Part shown: positions 25,331 through 38,192 of the stretch, piece after piece
Layout: the number at the start of each line of letters is the position of its first letter
Numbering within the stretch: the first letter of the stretch is position 1
NCBI GenBank assembly: GCA_007844125.1
Contig: CM017557.1
Span: 60,566,230-60,630,229 of the forward strand
Length of the DNA: 64,000 bases
Source of the DNA: Sinonovacula constricta
Lineage: Eukaryota > Mollusca > Bivalvia > Cardiida > Solecurtidae
Direction of reading: 5' to 3'
Translations under genes and position numbers: made by a program
Notes under the pieces: generated by a model
Database searches by the model: none
What the model was told of the DNA's origin: nothing
Seen by the model: only the letters and a program-made list of their open reading frames with translations

Positions 25331-25682
25331 ATAGTGGTGATTGCAGCCCCTCGACGTTAAACTGGTAATAATTGACACGAAAATGAAGGTTTTTTAAAAC
25401 CATATTTCTTACCTTAATTCTGCTACTATCGATTGACGACTGGTATGGTTGATTAGAGACACAATCGTAGTTTACTTTTATCGTGTAAATGTTGAGTAAA
25501 ACCCGAATACAAACAATTTGTTTAAGTTACACTTCTTAGCATATTTGTAAACACCGCGTTCAATGCAATATGGCGTCGGATTTTGACAGATCTCGCGCAG
25601 ATCTCGCGGAACGCGTGAGTTCGCAAGTTTGTAATATAGGCGAAGAAGTTGCTTATCTCTGTTGTTATACGTCTCTGATATT
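25331..25682 (+). promoter_or_regulatory. Upstream-region copy of the membrane-protein gene, detached
   Basis: About 25600-25682 (ACGCGTGAGTT, GTTGCTTATCTCTGTT, ACGTCTCTGATA) matches 60108-60160, the sequence just upstream of the second exon-1 copy. Here it runs not into the exon but into the inverted minisatellite block at 25683. It is CpG-rich (GATCTCGCGCAGATCTCGCG at 25589) with ATGGCGTCGG at 25569. I infer that it is an orphaned promoter half. Confidence 0.45.
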
Positions 25683-28076
25683 ATATACTTCGATTTCACT
25701 TTCTCAGATCTTCGTTAGTATATATTGGCGATGTGTCTTTTGACACTCTCCTACACAACAAGATATTCTTATACAACACTAAACCATTTAACACTAAAGC
25801 ACTGGCACAACTTCACTTAAAGTAACGATCCCAAATTATACATTTGTTTACGTTTCCGCGTATAAACTGTTAGACGTAAACATCCTAGTTGGACTGACCT
25901 TCTTAACACACCTGCACGATTGGCTGTACAGTGTGCTTACAACACAGCCGACTGTTTATACACCATGGTATTTCAACATAGCTTGACTCACCCAAGCGAA
26001 CCCACTGCCCAGCCTCAGCTCGGTTGGTGCTCACGGTAAATTGGTCGATAACGTAGCGTAGCGACATAGATGTAGGCAGTAGCGGATTCAGGTGTGTGTA
26101 TTGGGGGTCGGTTAAACATACGTAACAATACATTAATTGATATATTTATACATGTTATGTAAATTCAAGTATCGGTTGGGTCGAGCCCGGATTCACGCTA
26201 TACACATAGAGGGGTGCGTTTTCCCCGCAAGTAGATGTTTACTCGACATTGAAGGGTGCGTTTTCCTTGCAGTTATACTCTACATACACTGGTGTTGTTT
26301 TCTTCGCAATTATATTCGACATAGATGGTGCGTTTCCCCCCTTAAGTATACTTGACATAGAGTGGTACGTTTTCCTCGCAATTATTTTCGACAAACAGGA
26401 TGCGTTTTTCCCCCAAGTATACTCGACATAGAGGGTTGCGTTTTCTTCGCAATTATACACAACATAGAGTGACAAGTTTTTCTTTCAATTACACTTGGCA
26501 TAGAGGGGTGCGTTCTTCCCGATAGAGAGTGGTACATTTCGCCGACAAGTATATTCGACATGCAATGTAGCATTTTTGTCCTTCGCGCATGCTCGACGAA
26601 TATATATACGCCTTTTTCCGGTAAATATTAATATTCTCGAAATACAATTGAGCGTGTTGTTTTTTAAAAGGTTGTATTCGGCCGTTTGGAACAAAATATT
26701 TTCAGTAAACATCTTAATAAAGTACGGTTACATGAAAAGATCTCGCAAAATTATGTTTATTGATAACCTACACCTGTCTGAAAAAGGAACCATAACGTCA
26801 CAATCCTCATTTCAAACACGCTATTTTTATACTAACCACGTCATCCGTGGTGACGTCGATGTTTATTTTTAGCAAGAATCCCAATCGTTCTTATTTATAG
26901 ATTTGAAAAGAATGAACATTTAAGTGATGATTAACGAGTTTTACTGCCCTAAAATTGAGGAAATACTTTTGAAAATCGTCAAAGCTTTGACTAAAGTATG
27001 ATGTGTTTCTACAGAAATTATGCACAAAAACCCTAAACAGAGGTTAGATATTGTTACATGTATTAAATAAAGACAAACTGTAGGATGCCACCTTTAACAA
27101 ACAATGGTAATATTCTCAGTCAGTATACTCGATATACCATGTTACCTTTCCCTGCAAGTATACTCACCATACAACAGGGCGTTCCCCGAAAGAATATTTG
27201 ACATACATCATTACTTTCTGCAAGTGTCATCGACTTTCTGGCGTGAGTTTTTCAACAAGTTTTCTTGATACACTATTGTGATTATTTTGCAAGTGTAATC
27301 GACATCCAAATACGAATCTTTTGCAAGTGTAATCGACATCCGAATGTGAATCTTTTTTTCGACGTCCAAATGTGAATCTTTTGCAAGTGTAATCGACATC
27401 GAAATGTGAATCTTTTGCAAGTGTAATCGACATCCAAATGTGACTCTTTTTTCGACGCCGAAATGTGAATCTTTTGCAAGTGTAATCGACAGCCAGATGT
27501 GAATCTTTTTTCGACATTCAAATGTGAATCTTTTGCAAGTGTAATCGACATCGAAATGTGAATCTTTTGCAAGTGTAATCGACATCCAAATGTGACTCTT
27601 TTTTCGACGCCGAAATGTGAATCTTTTGCAAGTGTAATCGACAGCCAGATGTGAATCTTTTTTTCGACATTCAAATGTGAATCTTTTGCAAGTGTAATCG
27701 ACATCTAAAAGTGAATTTTTTGCAAGTGTAACCGACATCCAATTGTGAGTTTTTGCAAGTGCATTTGACATACAACTTTGCATTTACAAGGCATACAATT
27801 GTGAGTTTTCGGCATTTTTTACATATAAACACGACACTTTGCTAGTGTTATCGACATACAATGAGTTTTTATGCAAATAAACTCGGTATACAAGGGTATG
27901 TTCTCCTGTAAGTATACGCGACTTACAACGTTATTCCTTTCCTGCAAGTAAATCTGTTCCAATGGTTAATTTTTCCGTAAGTATACCATACAAACCATAT
28001 ATAGGTATGTTGACGTTTGACATACAATAATGCGTTAGTGCCTGCAAGTTCATTCGATATTCAATAAATCTGACGC
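25683..28076 (-). repeat. Foldback-like minisatellite block, inverted copy
   Basis: Reverse complement of 1-2404, starting ATATACTTCGATTTCACTTT and ending AAATCTGACGC at 28076, where the left copy reaches the window edge. It differs by indels in minisatellite unit number and scattered substitutions. Directly beyond it, 28150-28655 is a third, forward copy of its core, so cores here face each other. An open frame at 25903-26133 (minus) matches one at 1954-2184 with a single residue change, but no motif is recognisable, so I do not call a gene. Confidence 0.75.
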
Positions 28077-28149
28077 TTTTCTTGCAATCATACTACGTAA
28101 ACGACGAATTGTGTGATTTTTGCATGAACATTTACTCGACATACAGTGT

Positions 28150-28655
28150 TAAAGGGTGTATCCGACAGTTTGCCTATATTAAATACACATATCAATATCT
28201 AACCACTGCTTTGTGGAATTCGGTCAAACTTTTTGCATAAACCCATAAATTAGTCGTTATAAAGAAGATTTTGTATACTAGATTTATTGTTAGACTGTAC
28301 GTATCGCGGAAAAAATACTCTAAATGTCCAGTCTTTCCACCTCTATAAAAAGCGTGATAGTGGTCACTGCTAAAAATAGATATCGACGTCAGAGCGGGTT
28401 ACACGGACACGGACACGGGTGACTATATAAAAGTAAGTGGTCACGTGGTTTAAGTTTAAAAATAGCTATCTCTGCAGCGTGGATCGGATAGGAAACTCCT
28501 GTTTGTAATGACGAGAGGGGATTTATCCTTGACTGTTCACAAAGACCTTTGGCATCAATGAACAGCATTTTGCAAGACGTTTTCTGTTACCAATGGCTTA
28601 ATTGGTTATCGGAGAAAAGTCTTTTGGTCCAAACAGTCGGATATCACGTTTAGGG
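28150..28655 (+). repeat. Diverged forward copy of the foldback core
   Basis: Aligns by eye with 890-1350: TTAAAGGGTGTATCC, AATATCTAACCACTG, a TATA-like CTATAAAAAGC near 28352, CTAAAAATAGATATCGACGT, AAGTTTAAAAATAGC and TTTTGGTCCAAACAGTCGGA are all recognisable counterparts. It carries an insert of GGACACGGACACGG repeats near 28407. It is followed by the 48-bp satellite, just as the first copy is followed by a minisatellite. Confidence 0.6.
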
Positions 28656-28689
28656 CTTTTCGTAGCATACCGTTGAGTAACTGGCGGTA

Positions 28690-30045
28690 TGACAGATCAA
28701 CGTATTCACGTAGATGTTCTGTGACTGTAATGACAATTTTTTTTCGTAATATTTACGTAGATGTTCTTTGAATTTAATAACAAATATTGTTTCGTAATAT
28801 TTACGTAGATGTTCTTTGAATTTAATTACAAATATATTTTTGTAATATTCAAGTAGATGTTCTGTGACTGTAATGACAAGTATGGTTTCGTAATATTCAC
28901 GTAGTTGTTCTGTGACTGTAATGACAAATATGGTCACGTGATATTCAAGTCGCTGTTCTGTGACTGTAATGACAAATATGGTCACGTGATATTCACGTAG
29001 TTGTTCTGTGACTGTAATGACAAATATGGTCACGTAATATTCACGTAGATGTTCTGTGACTGTAATGACAAATATGGTCACGTGATATTCACGTCGCTGT
29101 TCTGTGACTGTAATGACAAATATGGTTACGTAATATTCACGTAGTTGTTCTGTGACTGTAATGACAAATATGGTCACGTAATATTCACGTAGATGTTCTG
29201 TGACTGTAATGACAAATATGGTCACGTGATATTCACGTCGCTGTTCTGTGACTGTAATGACAAATATGGTCACGTGATATTCACGTAGTTGTTCTGTGAC
29301 TGTAATGACAAATATGGTCACGTAATATTCACGTAGATGTTCTGTGACTGTAATGACAAATATGGTCACGTGATATTCACGTCGCTGTTCTGTGACTGTA
29401 ATGACAAATATGGTTACGTAATATTCACGTAGATCTTCTGTGACTGTAATGACAAATATGGTCACGTGATATTCACGTCGCTGTTCTGTGACTGTAATGA
29501 CAAATATGGTCACGTGATATTCACGTAGTTGTTCTGTGACTGTAATGACAAATATGGTTACGTAATATTCACGTAGTTGTTCTGTGACTGTAATGACAAA
29601 TATGGTCACGTAATATTCACGTAGTTGTTCTGTGACTGTAATGACAAATATGGTCACGTGATATTCACGTCGCTGTTCTGTGACTGTAATGACAAATATG
29701 GTCACGTGATATTCACGTAGTTGTTCTGTGACTGTAATGACAAATATGGTCACGTGATATTCACGTCGCTGTTCTGTGACTGTAATGACAAATATGGTCA
29801 CGTGATATTCACGTAGTTGTTCTGTGACTGTAATGACAAATATGGTCACGTGATATTCACGTAGTTGTTTTGTGACTGTAATGACAAATATGGTCACGTG
29901 ATATTCACGTCGTTGTTCTGTGACTGTAATGACAAATATGGTCACGTAATATTCACGTCGTTGTTCTGTGATTGTAATGACAAATATGTTTTCGTAATAT
30001 TCACTCGGGTGTTCTTTGAATTTAATTACAAATATATCAATTGAC
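28690..30045 (-). repeat. 48-bp satellite, ~27 units, open in one frame
   Basis: The unit TCACGTGATATTCACGTAGT plus TGTTCTGTGACTGTAATGACAAATATGG is exactly 48 bp, so one minus-strand frame stays open for 465 codons as 16-residue repeats (VTIFVITVTEQLREYH type). Central units differ mainly in the LREY/RREY segment and follow a loose three-unit order (Q-L, Q-R, H-L). The edge units at 28690-28860 and 30000-30045 are diverged. Many units contain the palindrome CACGTG. An array this regular with an unchanged 48-bp period could stay open without selection; a start codon exists (30047) but no promoter or splice context supports a gene. Confidence 0.85.
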
Positions 30046-30259
30046 AAAACAATACTGAAAAATAGATATTACACAAAGTGTCGAAAGAAGGCGGGACCTG
30101 GAGCAGTGTTCAGTAAATTATCTTGATCAAGGATTAAGATTACGTTATCAGGTACGCGATTCGACCCCGAGCTCCTCCGATCCGGAGATCACCGCCATTA
30201 TCATTAAACCAGTTTTACTAAATGCAAATTTCTTTTGACAAACAAACACATAAAAGGCA

Positions 30260-30660
30260 AAAAAAACAAACTCACCCATTTTTCAGCTGCTTTAATTTAC
30301 ATAATGAAATTTTCATTCTATTTAATCCGACTGTTTTAGCGCAGTTTTTACAAATGTTGACGTCACCGAATCACCAAAATGACGTCATGAACGTTACGCC
30401 ATTTGGCGTTCAAAATTTGAAAGTTAAAAGTTGAAAAATTTGAAAGTTAAATCATCCTATTTTAATTTATCCAGCCAAGCAGACACTCAGCTGTCAAACG
30501 ATGGCACTGTTGTGCGAACTACATTTAAGGCATATTCTTCGTCCGACTTCCGGCGAACAAAACGATCGTGATTTCAGTAAGTATTATTGCACCAGATACA
30601 TCCGAGGGATGATTGTCCCGAGGACGGAATTACTCGAGGAGTTCCGATTGTTCCAGTAAG
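30260..30660. mobile_element. Family D inverted-repeat element, second copy
   Basis: About 30450-30650 matches 10570-10790: TCAAACGATGGCA, GTGCGAACTAC, CGACTTCCGGCGAACAAAAC, TTGCACCAGATACATCCGA and the terminus GAGGACGGAATTACTCGAGG. The left boundary is unclear. A CRE-like pair (TTGACGTCACC and ATGACGTCATG) lies at 30358-30388. Confidence 0.5.
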
Positions 30661-30759
30661 TGTATGTTTACCGCCTCTGCGCATGCGTCTCCAGACGAAG
30701 CATGCATGTTTCTCTCGCTCCCAATTTTAAAACGGGGATTCGGGGGCGATGGCAGGAAA

Positions 30760-31000
30760 AGTAGATGTCATTAATGTAAAGTATTGTCTGTACATGCAAA
30801 AGTCATTAATATAAGGTCGTGTATGTAAATGCAAAAGTCAATAATGTAAAGTCGTGTATGCTAATGCAGGAGTGATTAATGAAACGGCTTGTATGTTATT
30901 GCACAAGTCATGACTGTAAAATTTTGTATGTAAACTCATATGTCATTTATGGAAACACTTCTCACTAGTGTAAACTCTTTTATGTTAATGAAAGAGTCAT
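30760..31000 (+). repeat. 35-bp tandem repeat, ~7 units
   Basis: AGTCATTAATGTAAAG-like starts recur every 35 bp (30766, 30801, 30836, 30871, 30906), with the second half GTCGTGTATGTAAATGCAAA. The unit length and the TGTATGT segment recall the 34-36 bp minisatellites of the foldback block, but I cannot show common origin. Confidence 0.75.
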
Positions 31001-31525
31001 TTATGTATTGATTTTAGCACCTTAACGTGAATCATTGATGTGTATCTAAATAAAGTGATGGGATGGGATGGATGGGATATGCTGACATTGTTGCCGATAC
31101 TGTGAGGCGACATTTCTATCATTATAGCACAGGGGCACTTATGAGGTACTCAGGGACTGAACCCGGCCTGTCCATTATACTGGTTCACTGTATGTACATT
31201 GATCAATACTAACGTTACCTGCTGGTATTGTGTCATCGACCAAAGCACTGCGGATAAAATCGATACATTACTGAGGCGTAAATGTTCATCGATCTTGTAT
31301 GTTGTCTGATGCTAAACAAGCCAAAAGTCATTCTATAAAATGACTTCCGCAAAGAAATGTACACATTTCGAACTAAGATTCCTTCAAAACGTAAATCTAT
31401 TGTCACATACATTCGAGTCAACGGGCCTAACATTTGTGACACCAGGTGGATATTTAATGTTACAACAATTTAATAAGTCCACATTCAATGGTAATGTTTT
31501 CATGTACGTGTGGATATTCATTTAA

Positions 31526-31675
31526 AGGTGGTATCCTACCGCTAATCGGGAAGCCGCGTAAACCGCGTCGCTAAAGAGTTAACCCAGAAGCGAAGCTCGT
31601 TCGAAGCGCTCAATATTTCTACCTCTGCGGTCGTTACAATTGTATTTGACTTAGGCACACTGTCAGATACCACCT
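31526..31675. mobile_element. 150-bp MITE with TTAA target duplication
   Basis: The ends AGGTGGTATC and GATACCACCT are perfect 10-bp inverted repeats, each bordered by TTAA (31522-31525 and 31676-31679). The inner sequence is short, GC-richer and non-coding. The left end resembles the start of the foldback core (TTAAAGGTGGCATCC), so the families may be related. Confidence 0.75.
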
Positions 31676-34619
31676 TTAAACTTAGCTTGACCTACAAAGA
31701 AGACTTTAATGAAATATAAATAAGATTGTAGTCTTTCAATTTTTTTCAAAGAATTTTTGTTAAGAAAACATGACGAAGGCGAGTAGCATGTTGAGGGCAG
31801 AGCCATTTTTCAGAGGTGGCTATATTGTAAATGGTCTTATTGACGACATCCAGATCATAATTGAGAGAAGAAAATCCCAGACTTGTGTTTGAATAGAAAC
31901 CCAAATCTGCAACTCTAACCACTCGGTCGAGGGCGATCATAGAGAATACTTTGTTACGGAAACTGATTAGTTGACTGGATTAAAGCCACCCATTAGTTCA
32001 AAATCACCTAAATAAAAGCAGATTAAACCTTTTACATGCAAAAATATAGCTCTCCATTTGAAGATGTTCAAAATTTGAGCATAGTAGAACGTAAATTAGA
32101 CCCCGATTGCAATCGATATATATCCCAATATTTGTTTGTGGTGGAAGTCTTCCGACATTGTACGAATCATAAGCGCGTACGATCGACGAGCCCGTGAAAA
32201 TCCCGATATTCTCGCCACATGATCATTCATAACGCATGCGCAGTTCATCGCTAGCGCAATGGCGAATGTATAAACATGGCCACGCTGAATCGAAAAGCTT
32301 GTTTGACTGAATTGAAGAGATAGTGTCGATAGAAAAATGTGCTAGGATAAAAAAATAAGACAGGAAAATTCAACAGAACTTGAATCAGTCGTAGGACGAA
32401 AGTAGAAAAAGGATTTTATGCAGCTGGCTCAGCTAGACGCTATCAGCATACAACAAGTAGGTCAATGTTCTACTTTCGCTTTCTCAGTTTCTGAAAACGT
32501 GTTAAAATCTTTCTGTATGCATACGATTCTTTCCTAATGGTACGTGTTTCTTTGTTGTTGGACCATTATAAAACGTGTATTCATTGCATGTCGATGATTG
32601 CTTGATGAATCTTGTTCAAACTTCAAGTTACCTTATTACTGCCACTTTATAATAGTTGTTTACAATTAGCAGGTCCCACGGTTATCAAACCAAAAGAAAC
32701 TGGGATGGATCGGTGGGTGGGGGTGGGGGGCGTGTGCATCCCCGACACAAACCAGGAAAAAGAGTTGTAAAAACACATGCATGCAAGCTCAAGTAATGCG
32801 TGATATTAAACAGTGGTATTTTGTAGAACCTGGGATGTGATTCAGGGTGAACATCTTTTTGCTAGAAGAGAAGTGTTGCGGTTTCACTACAGGGGCAGAT
32901 CCAGAAAATTTTGCTGGGTGGGGTTTTAATCAAGATCAATTTAACTTAAGCGCAGTAAATACTGGATGTATATACACAGTAAGGGACCCTATCTTCGACC
33001 TAAGCAGTCCCCCCCACAGCATCCATTGTTCGCTGGTAGTTTATTCACTTAACCTCTTAAGCTCAGTTGGTATTGTGATCCGCTAGAGTTGGGGTGGTCT
33101 ATAGTTAGAATCTTGAGAAGGTTCACTTTTTTCCGCTCCTTTACATTATAAATGAGTGTGTAAACACAATATTAAATAAACAAATTCAATAAATCAGAGT
33201 ATTGTCATTCTCATAATAAGTCCAAAGCTTTAATATAATTTTCATATGTGTTCACAGGAAATGAAAGCCTGATGCAAAAGATGACCTGTTCCAATGATAG
33301 ATAAATTAGTGCCGGAGTATGCAATGTGCAATGACCAATCAGGAAAGGTAAGGATGAATTTTGTTTCTCAGACTGTATGATGATTAAATTTAGAAACCTA
33401 GAAATGAGATCAAGTGTTTGCTGCCACTGGGCCCCCGAGTCTAATCCTTCATTAAAAGATGCCACTAAAAGCAACTAACTGCACAGCTCATATTTTTTTC
33501 TGACTTTGAAATGCATCACAAAGACACAGATGTGCTCATGATAATGATGTCCCGGTGTCAGGATAATGTGACCGGGTGTGGTATCATGCCAGGTGTTCAC
33601 GACACTCTATACACAGTGAAGGCAGCACTATATCTGCTTCAAGTGGACACCGTCTCCAAATAACCGAAATACTGTTGGTGGGACGATAAACCCAATAAAC
33701 ATGATAATGATGTCCAGCTACAGTGGTGCAGTAAGACCCTAGTCAAATGTCCCGGTAGAGCCACCGGTGTACTGCAGCCCAAATGAATTTTATGTTAATG
33801 TTAAAAGTGATTCAATCTTGTCAACTAGAAAACAAAAAACAGTACATCTGTCTTATAGCCTCAAAGAATGGTCTGATAACTATATTGACATATTTTGTAC
33901 TTAAATAAAAAAAAAGTTTGTGACTAAGATTATAGTCTAAATCTGACACACGTTTTGTTAGTAATTTTTTTTTTAGCTGCCAATATAGCCAGCTGGGTTT
34001 TCATTTCATTCCCTTATATTTTGGCACATTACTGTACATGGTGATTAAATGTAAAAAAATCTTTTACATTGTTTCTTTAAATTTTTTTGTGCTTAAGGAG
34101 CACCCCAGGTCAAGTACATGACTTTATCCTGCGTGGCATGGGTTTGCATTCCATTGAGTGACAACTTCATAACATAATCAATTAAAAAATTTATTGTCTT
34201 TACATGGAAGTTGTGTTGTCTCCCAATGATTGCACATATTTTATTAAAATGTGGATTTATAAGAACAGGCCTAGTTATTATTATTTTTCTCGTTAACTTA
34301 ATGAACCAAAATGTATAATATGTTGTTTCTTTTCTTTACTTTGCAGACTCGAAAGAGACAGAAGTTACTGGTGCGATGATTGTGGGTTGTATATCAACGT
34401 AGAGAAAACAGCAAACTGTTCCTATATTCTACACTGGTGACTGCTTAAGGCAAAATGATGAGAAGGAAGTTTGATGTGGATGAAAAGGTCGCCACAAAAA
34501 ATAAACTGGTTCATGTCCTAAAAGAGGAGTTCAATGATAACCTGAATGTGTGCTAATAACTTGCCCAATCAAATGGACATTGATTTCACACACATTACTT
34601 TACTATGAAAATCATCTTT

Positions 34620-34665
34620 TGTATAAAATAAAACAATAACATTTATATTTTGTTTTATTTATTTT
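34620..34665. terminator. Back-to-back polyadenylation signals, right copy
   Basis: AATAAAACAATAAC on the plus strand at about 34627 and, on the minus strand, AATAAATAAAAC near 34650. This mirrors 21890-21965 and follows the CXXC-encoding segment at 34347-34440 by about 190 bp. Convergent transcription is an inference. Confidence 0.3.
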
Positions 34666-36710
34666 TCAATAAGCACAACCTAAAACATGACAATAAGATT
34701 AAAACTGCAATTTAGTTAAGCCTTCAATCAATCCCCCTGATATTCACTTACTTGCATTTTTTTTTAAAAAACAAACATATTTAAATTCTAACTTAAGTTT
34801 TCAATCTTCTGTCTGACATGTCTATCTCAAATACTCATATAGATACTATTTACTATCTTACATAAATTTGAAAATCAAATAAATATTAAACAAATTACAT
34901 GACAAATTTCATGAAATCTAAATATAAACAAGACACAGAACGTTAACATGAAGACAAAATTCTTATGTCTACTTGCACTCATTTTAATCCTCTTGAACAA
35001 CCTTATTTAAAGCCCTGACCCTCATCATGACTACATGTATATTGTATGTGCATGTAAGAATTTGATTTGCCATAGTGGTTTAGAAAATAGAAAAGACAGC
35101 TGTAAAATTGTTTTTATTGCTCCCTGCTTACCTATTAGCATGTAAACAAGGTTTACAGCAAGTGAGTCTGCCATTTTGTCTTAATTACCCGTAATCTTCT
35201 TATACTGACACTACATTGCTATCCAGCTTTTAATAGTATTATTGATAACTGAATAATGTTCTTTTTTTTGGTGCTGTACACGGTTATTTCAAGACACACG
35301 AACGTTTAAAATACAAATGCGTTGTAACATAAGTCAGGATGATGTCTTGCAATTGCTTGCCTGGATGTTTATAGTACCTATATAGGAAATTAAAAAGTAA
35401 TGAGAACCACTTAACTTTGTAATTTCCAATATAGGTACAATGAGCATTTGTAAACCCTTACACGAGAAAATCAAAACATTTTGAGAAAATACATGTTTAC
35501 ACATAAACATGAAATAAGCATTTATAAAGTAAGCATTTATAAAGTAACCCAATATTATTATTAAATAAATTTAAACAAAACCATTGCACTAAATTCTTTA
35601 TATAAACATAGTAAACAATCTTTTATTACTCTTAGTACAATACTAGATTCTTTATACAAACATAGTAAACAATCTTTTTTTTTACTCTCAGTACAGGTCT
35701 GTACTTTCTCCATGTTTTCCTATATTTATCAAATCGTAACTAAAGTGATTTAATGCATATTTGTATCCCTCTAATAGGCTTCATTAAATAAATAATAAAA
35801 TTAATACAAAAATAAATAAGTATGAACAGAAAAGTTACAATTTTTAATCCCTAGCGAAATATTTATGAAAAATGTAACATTTTTAGTCCTACACAGTCAT
35901 TGAGCTGGTCTAATTACTTTTTTTGTAAGGTAAATGATACAAGTTAGCAAACTTATAATAATTGTTTAACAAAGTAAATTAACAATGACATTTTTTTTTT
36001 CTAAAAGGTATTTTTGTCCGCATAAAAGGAACTGAATACTTTAAATAACATGTAATATAATTCAAAATTAATATGGTGACTTAAATCCACAGATACCCAA
36101 ACACAGGTTAACAATATTCTTTAGATGGTATAATGTTATATACAAATGTGATCTAACAGGCACATTAGATTAGTTTCCTTGCCAATGGTAGAAGGGACAC
36201 ACAGGTCCCTTATTTTTTTACAAATAACTGTTTTCATTCCAAGAAGTCAGTCTTCTGTGTTGACAGGGTTTTTTGTTCATAATATTGCTCTCCTGAAAAA
36301 TGCCTGCCAGGGAAAAGTTACTGTCATTCCTGAATGATCATTCCATAAGCAACATGCCTTCCTTTGTCAACAACATCCCTTCTTCTGACCGTTGTCTCAA
36401 AATCACTAAAACAATAAACCAATCAAATCAAATCAAACACTCTCAATGGAAAAATAACAACATACATATCTGCTATATTTATAGAAAATAAGTTTTATGA
36501 CAATGTAGTTTTTTTTACGCTAGTGTCCCCTAATGATACTACACTATCATGTGTGTACACTACTCACGTAATGCAGGCTTCCTAGTGCCTCTTCACAAAA
36601 ACTAAGAAAGAAGTAGGGCATGTTTTTACAAAAAAGTAGGGCAAAGTAGCAAATTTCATGAGTAAAAAATAGGGCTAAACAAGGAATTTATTACTAGTTC
36701 CATTCAGAAT

Positions 36711-38192
36711 GGGGTCCTACCGATATACGGAGTTATCCCTGATTTCGCTACGTATTTACCTCCCTTGAACGAGGTGGCACTTCTTTGGGTAGTTCCGGTT
36801 TCGGTTATATACAGTAAACTTTATTGAGAGTACGCCGATTTTATGTTGAAAATAGCTGTGGATTAGGAAAAAACGTGGTCACATGTAAGTTTTTTATGGC
36901 CTGAAATATATGTATTGGAATTTCATGTAACCCGGATGTAAACACAATGAATTAATTATGTCGAGACAAAGAAAAACGGCGATGTCCCTTACTGTTAGCT
37001 TTAAAATTCCTATTTATGCGCACATGTATCGGCGGATATGTGGAATTACCTGTGTCTGATCAAATTATAATATAATTGCAAATATCAACAGATCAAAAGA
37101 CAAAAGCTAACGCTTGGAAATAGCGAAAGTTTTTAATCAAATATGAAGTTTAAGAACGTTATTTTTTCAAACTACCGGTAAATCTCAACTTTCAATCAAA
37201 GACGGCCGACTGTTTTAAAGTTACTCATTATATTTTTTTTTAAATAAAGCAGTGTTATTTACGTTATAAACATAAGAAAACTTGATGAGGTCAATTATAT
37301 CTTAGTTTAATCATTTGAAATGTGTTAATTTTGATATTATTAATCTAACTTGTTCTTCAGATTTCAGTAATTTTGTTTCTTTTCTGAAGTATTTCTTTTC
37401 TTACAGTGTTAAAAATTACACGGTTGTGTAAAGTACTTTCTGTGCTGCAAGTATATCCAAAATGACATGTTTATTGTGTTGTGTATACATCCACCCCCAA
37501 TATCTTACACCAGATGTGTCACAAGGCACAAGGGGCAGATAAGACCCCCACCAGGTGTAGGGGATGACTGGAGAAATGCCTCTAGGGGATGACTGGTTAA
37601 TTGGCTGTAGGGCTCAACGAGTTAATGAAAATAGGATGAAAGAGCAAAAAAATACACACACCAAAATAGGTTGCATATGTTGCCAACTCCCTACATGCCA
37701 GACATTTAATTTCAATCATGACTAGTATTAAAAGCATTTATATTGTCGAATTGCTCCAATTACCACTTCACTTCCAGCACATTTACATTAAAAGCTTACA
37801 CAAATTATCTGCAGCTCATTAATGACGAAAAAAGACAACAAAAAAAGCGAAATTAATCGCAACACGCCAGTATTACTGGACGATCTGTCGAGATTAAGTA
37901 CCAACTTATTTTACCCCACCCATAAAGTTTCTTGAGAAACTGTTCCGACTTTAACAGTTTTACTCTATCATACATAATTTCATTCTTTGCTTTAGCTTTA
38001 CTGCTGGTCTGCATCAGTTTCCTACGTTGATTATAGAGCGAACATTGAAATTCGTTTAAGAACACAGGGATAAATCTTGATATGTTATCTGATCGTCGTT
38101 TTTCTCAACAAACCGGAACTACCCAATACCTAAGGGAAATCACTCTAAACTAACTTCGCAAGGGAGATAACTGTGGATATCGGTAGGACCCC
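36711..38192. mobile_element. 1.48 kb non-autonomous transposon with AT target duplication
   Basis: The termini GGGGTCCTACCGATAT are perfect 16-bp inverted repeats, continuing imperfectly to AGTTATC. The left 8.5 kb element at about 19914-19930 is the empty site: CAGAATTACC there corresponds to CAGAAT-element-ATTACC here, so the duplication is the dinucleotide AT. A 2-bp AT duplication fits ISL2EU-type elements as I remember them. A minus-strand frame at 37853-38065 (70 codons, basic, coiled-like) is unrecognised. The interior at about 37330-37620 is related to 42520-42790. Confidence 0.85.

Noticed and set aside
28650..30047. 465-codon open frame on the minus strand as a protein-coding gene
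   Set aside because: It consists almost wholly of a 48-bp satellite, a multiple of three, so openness is expected. No promoter, splice signal or known domain was seen. Listed as a repeat and as a finding.
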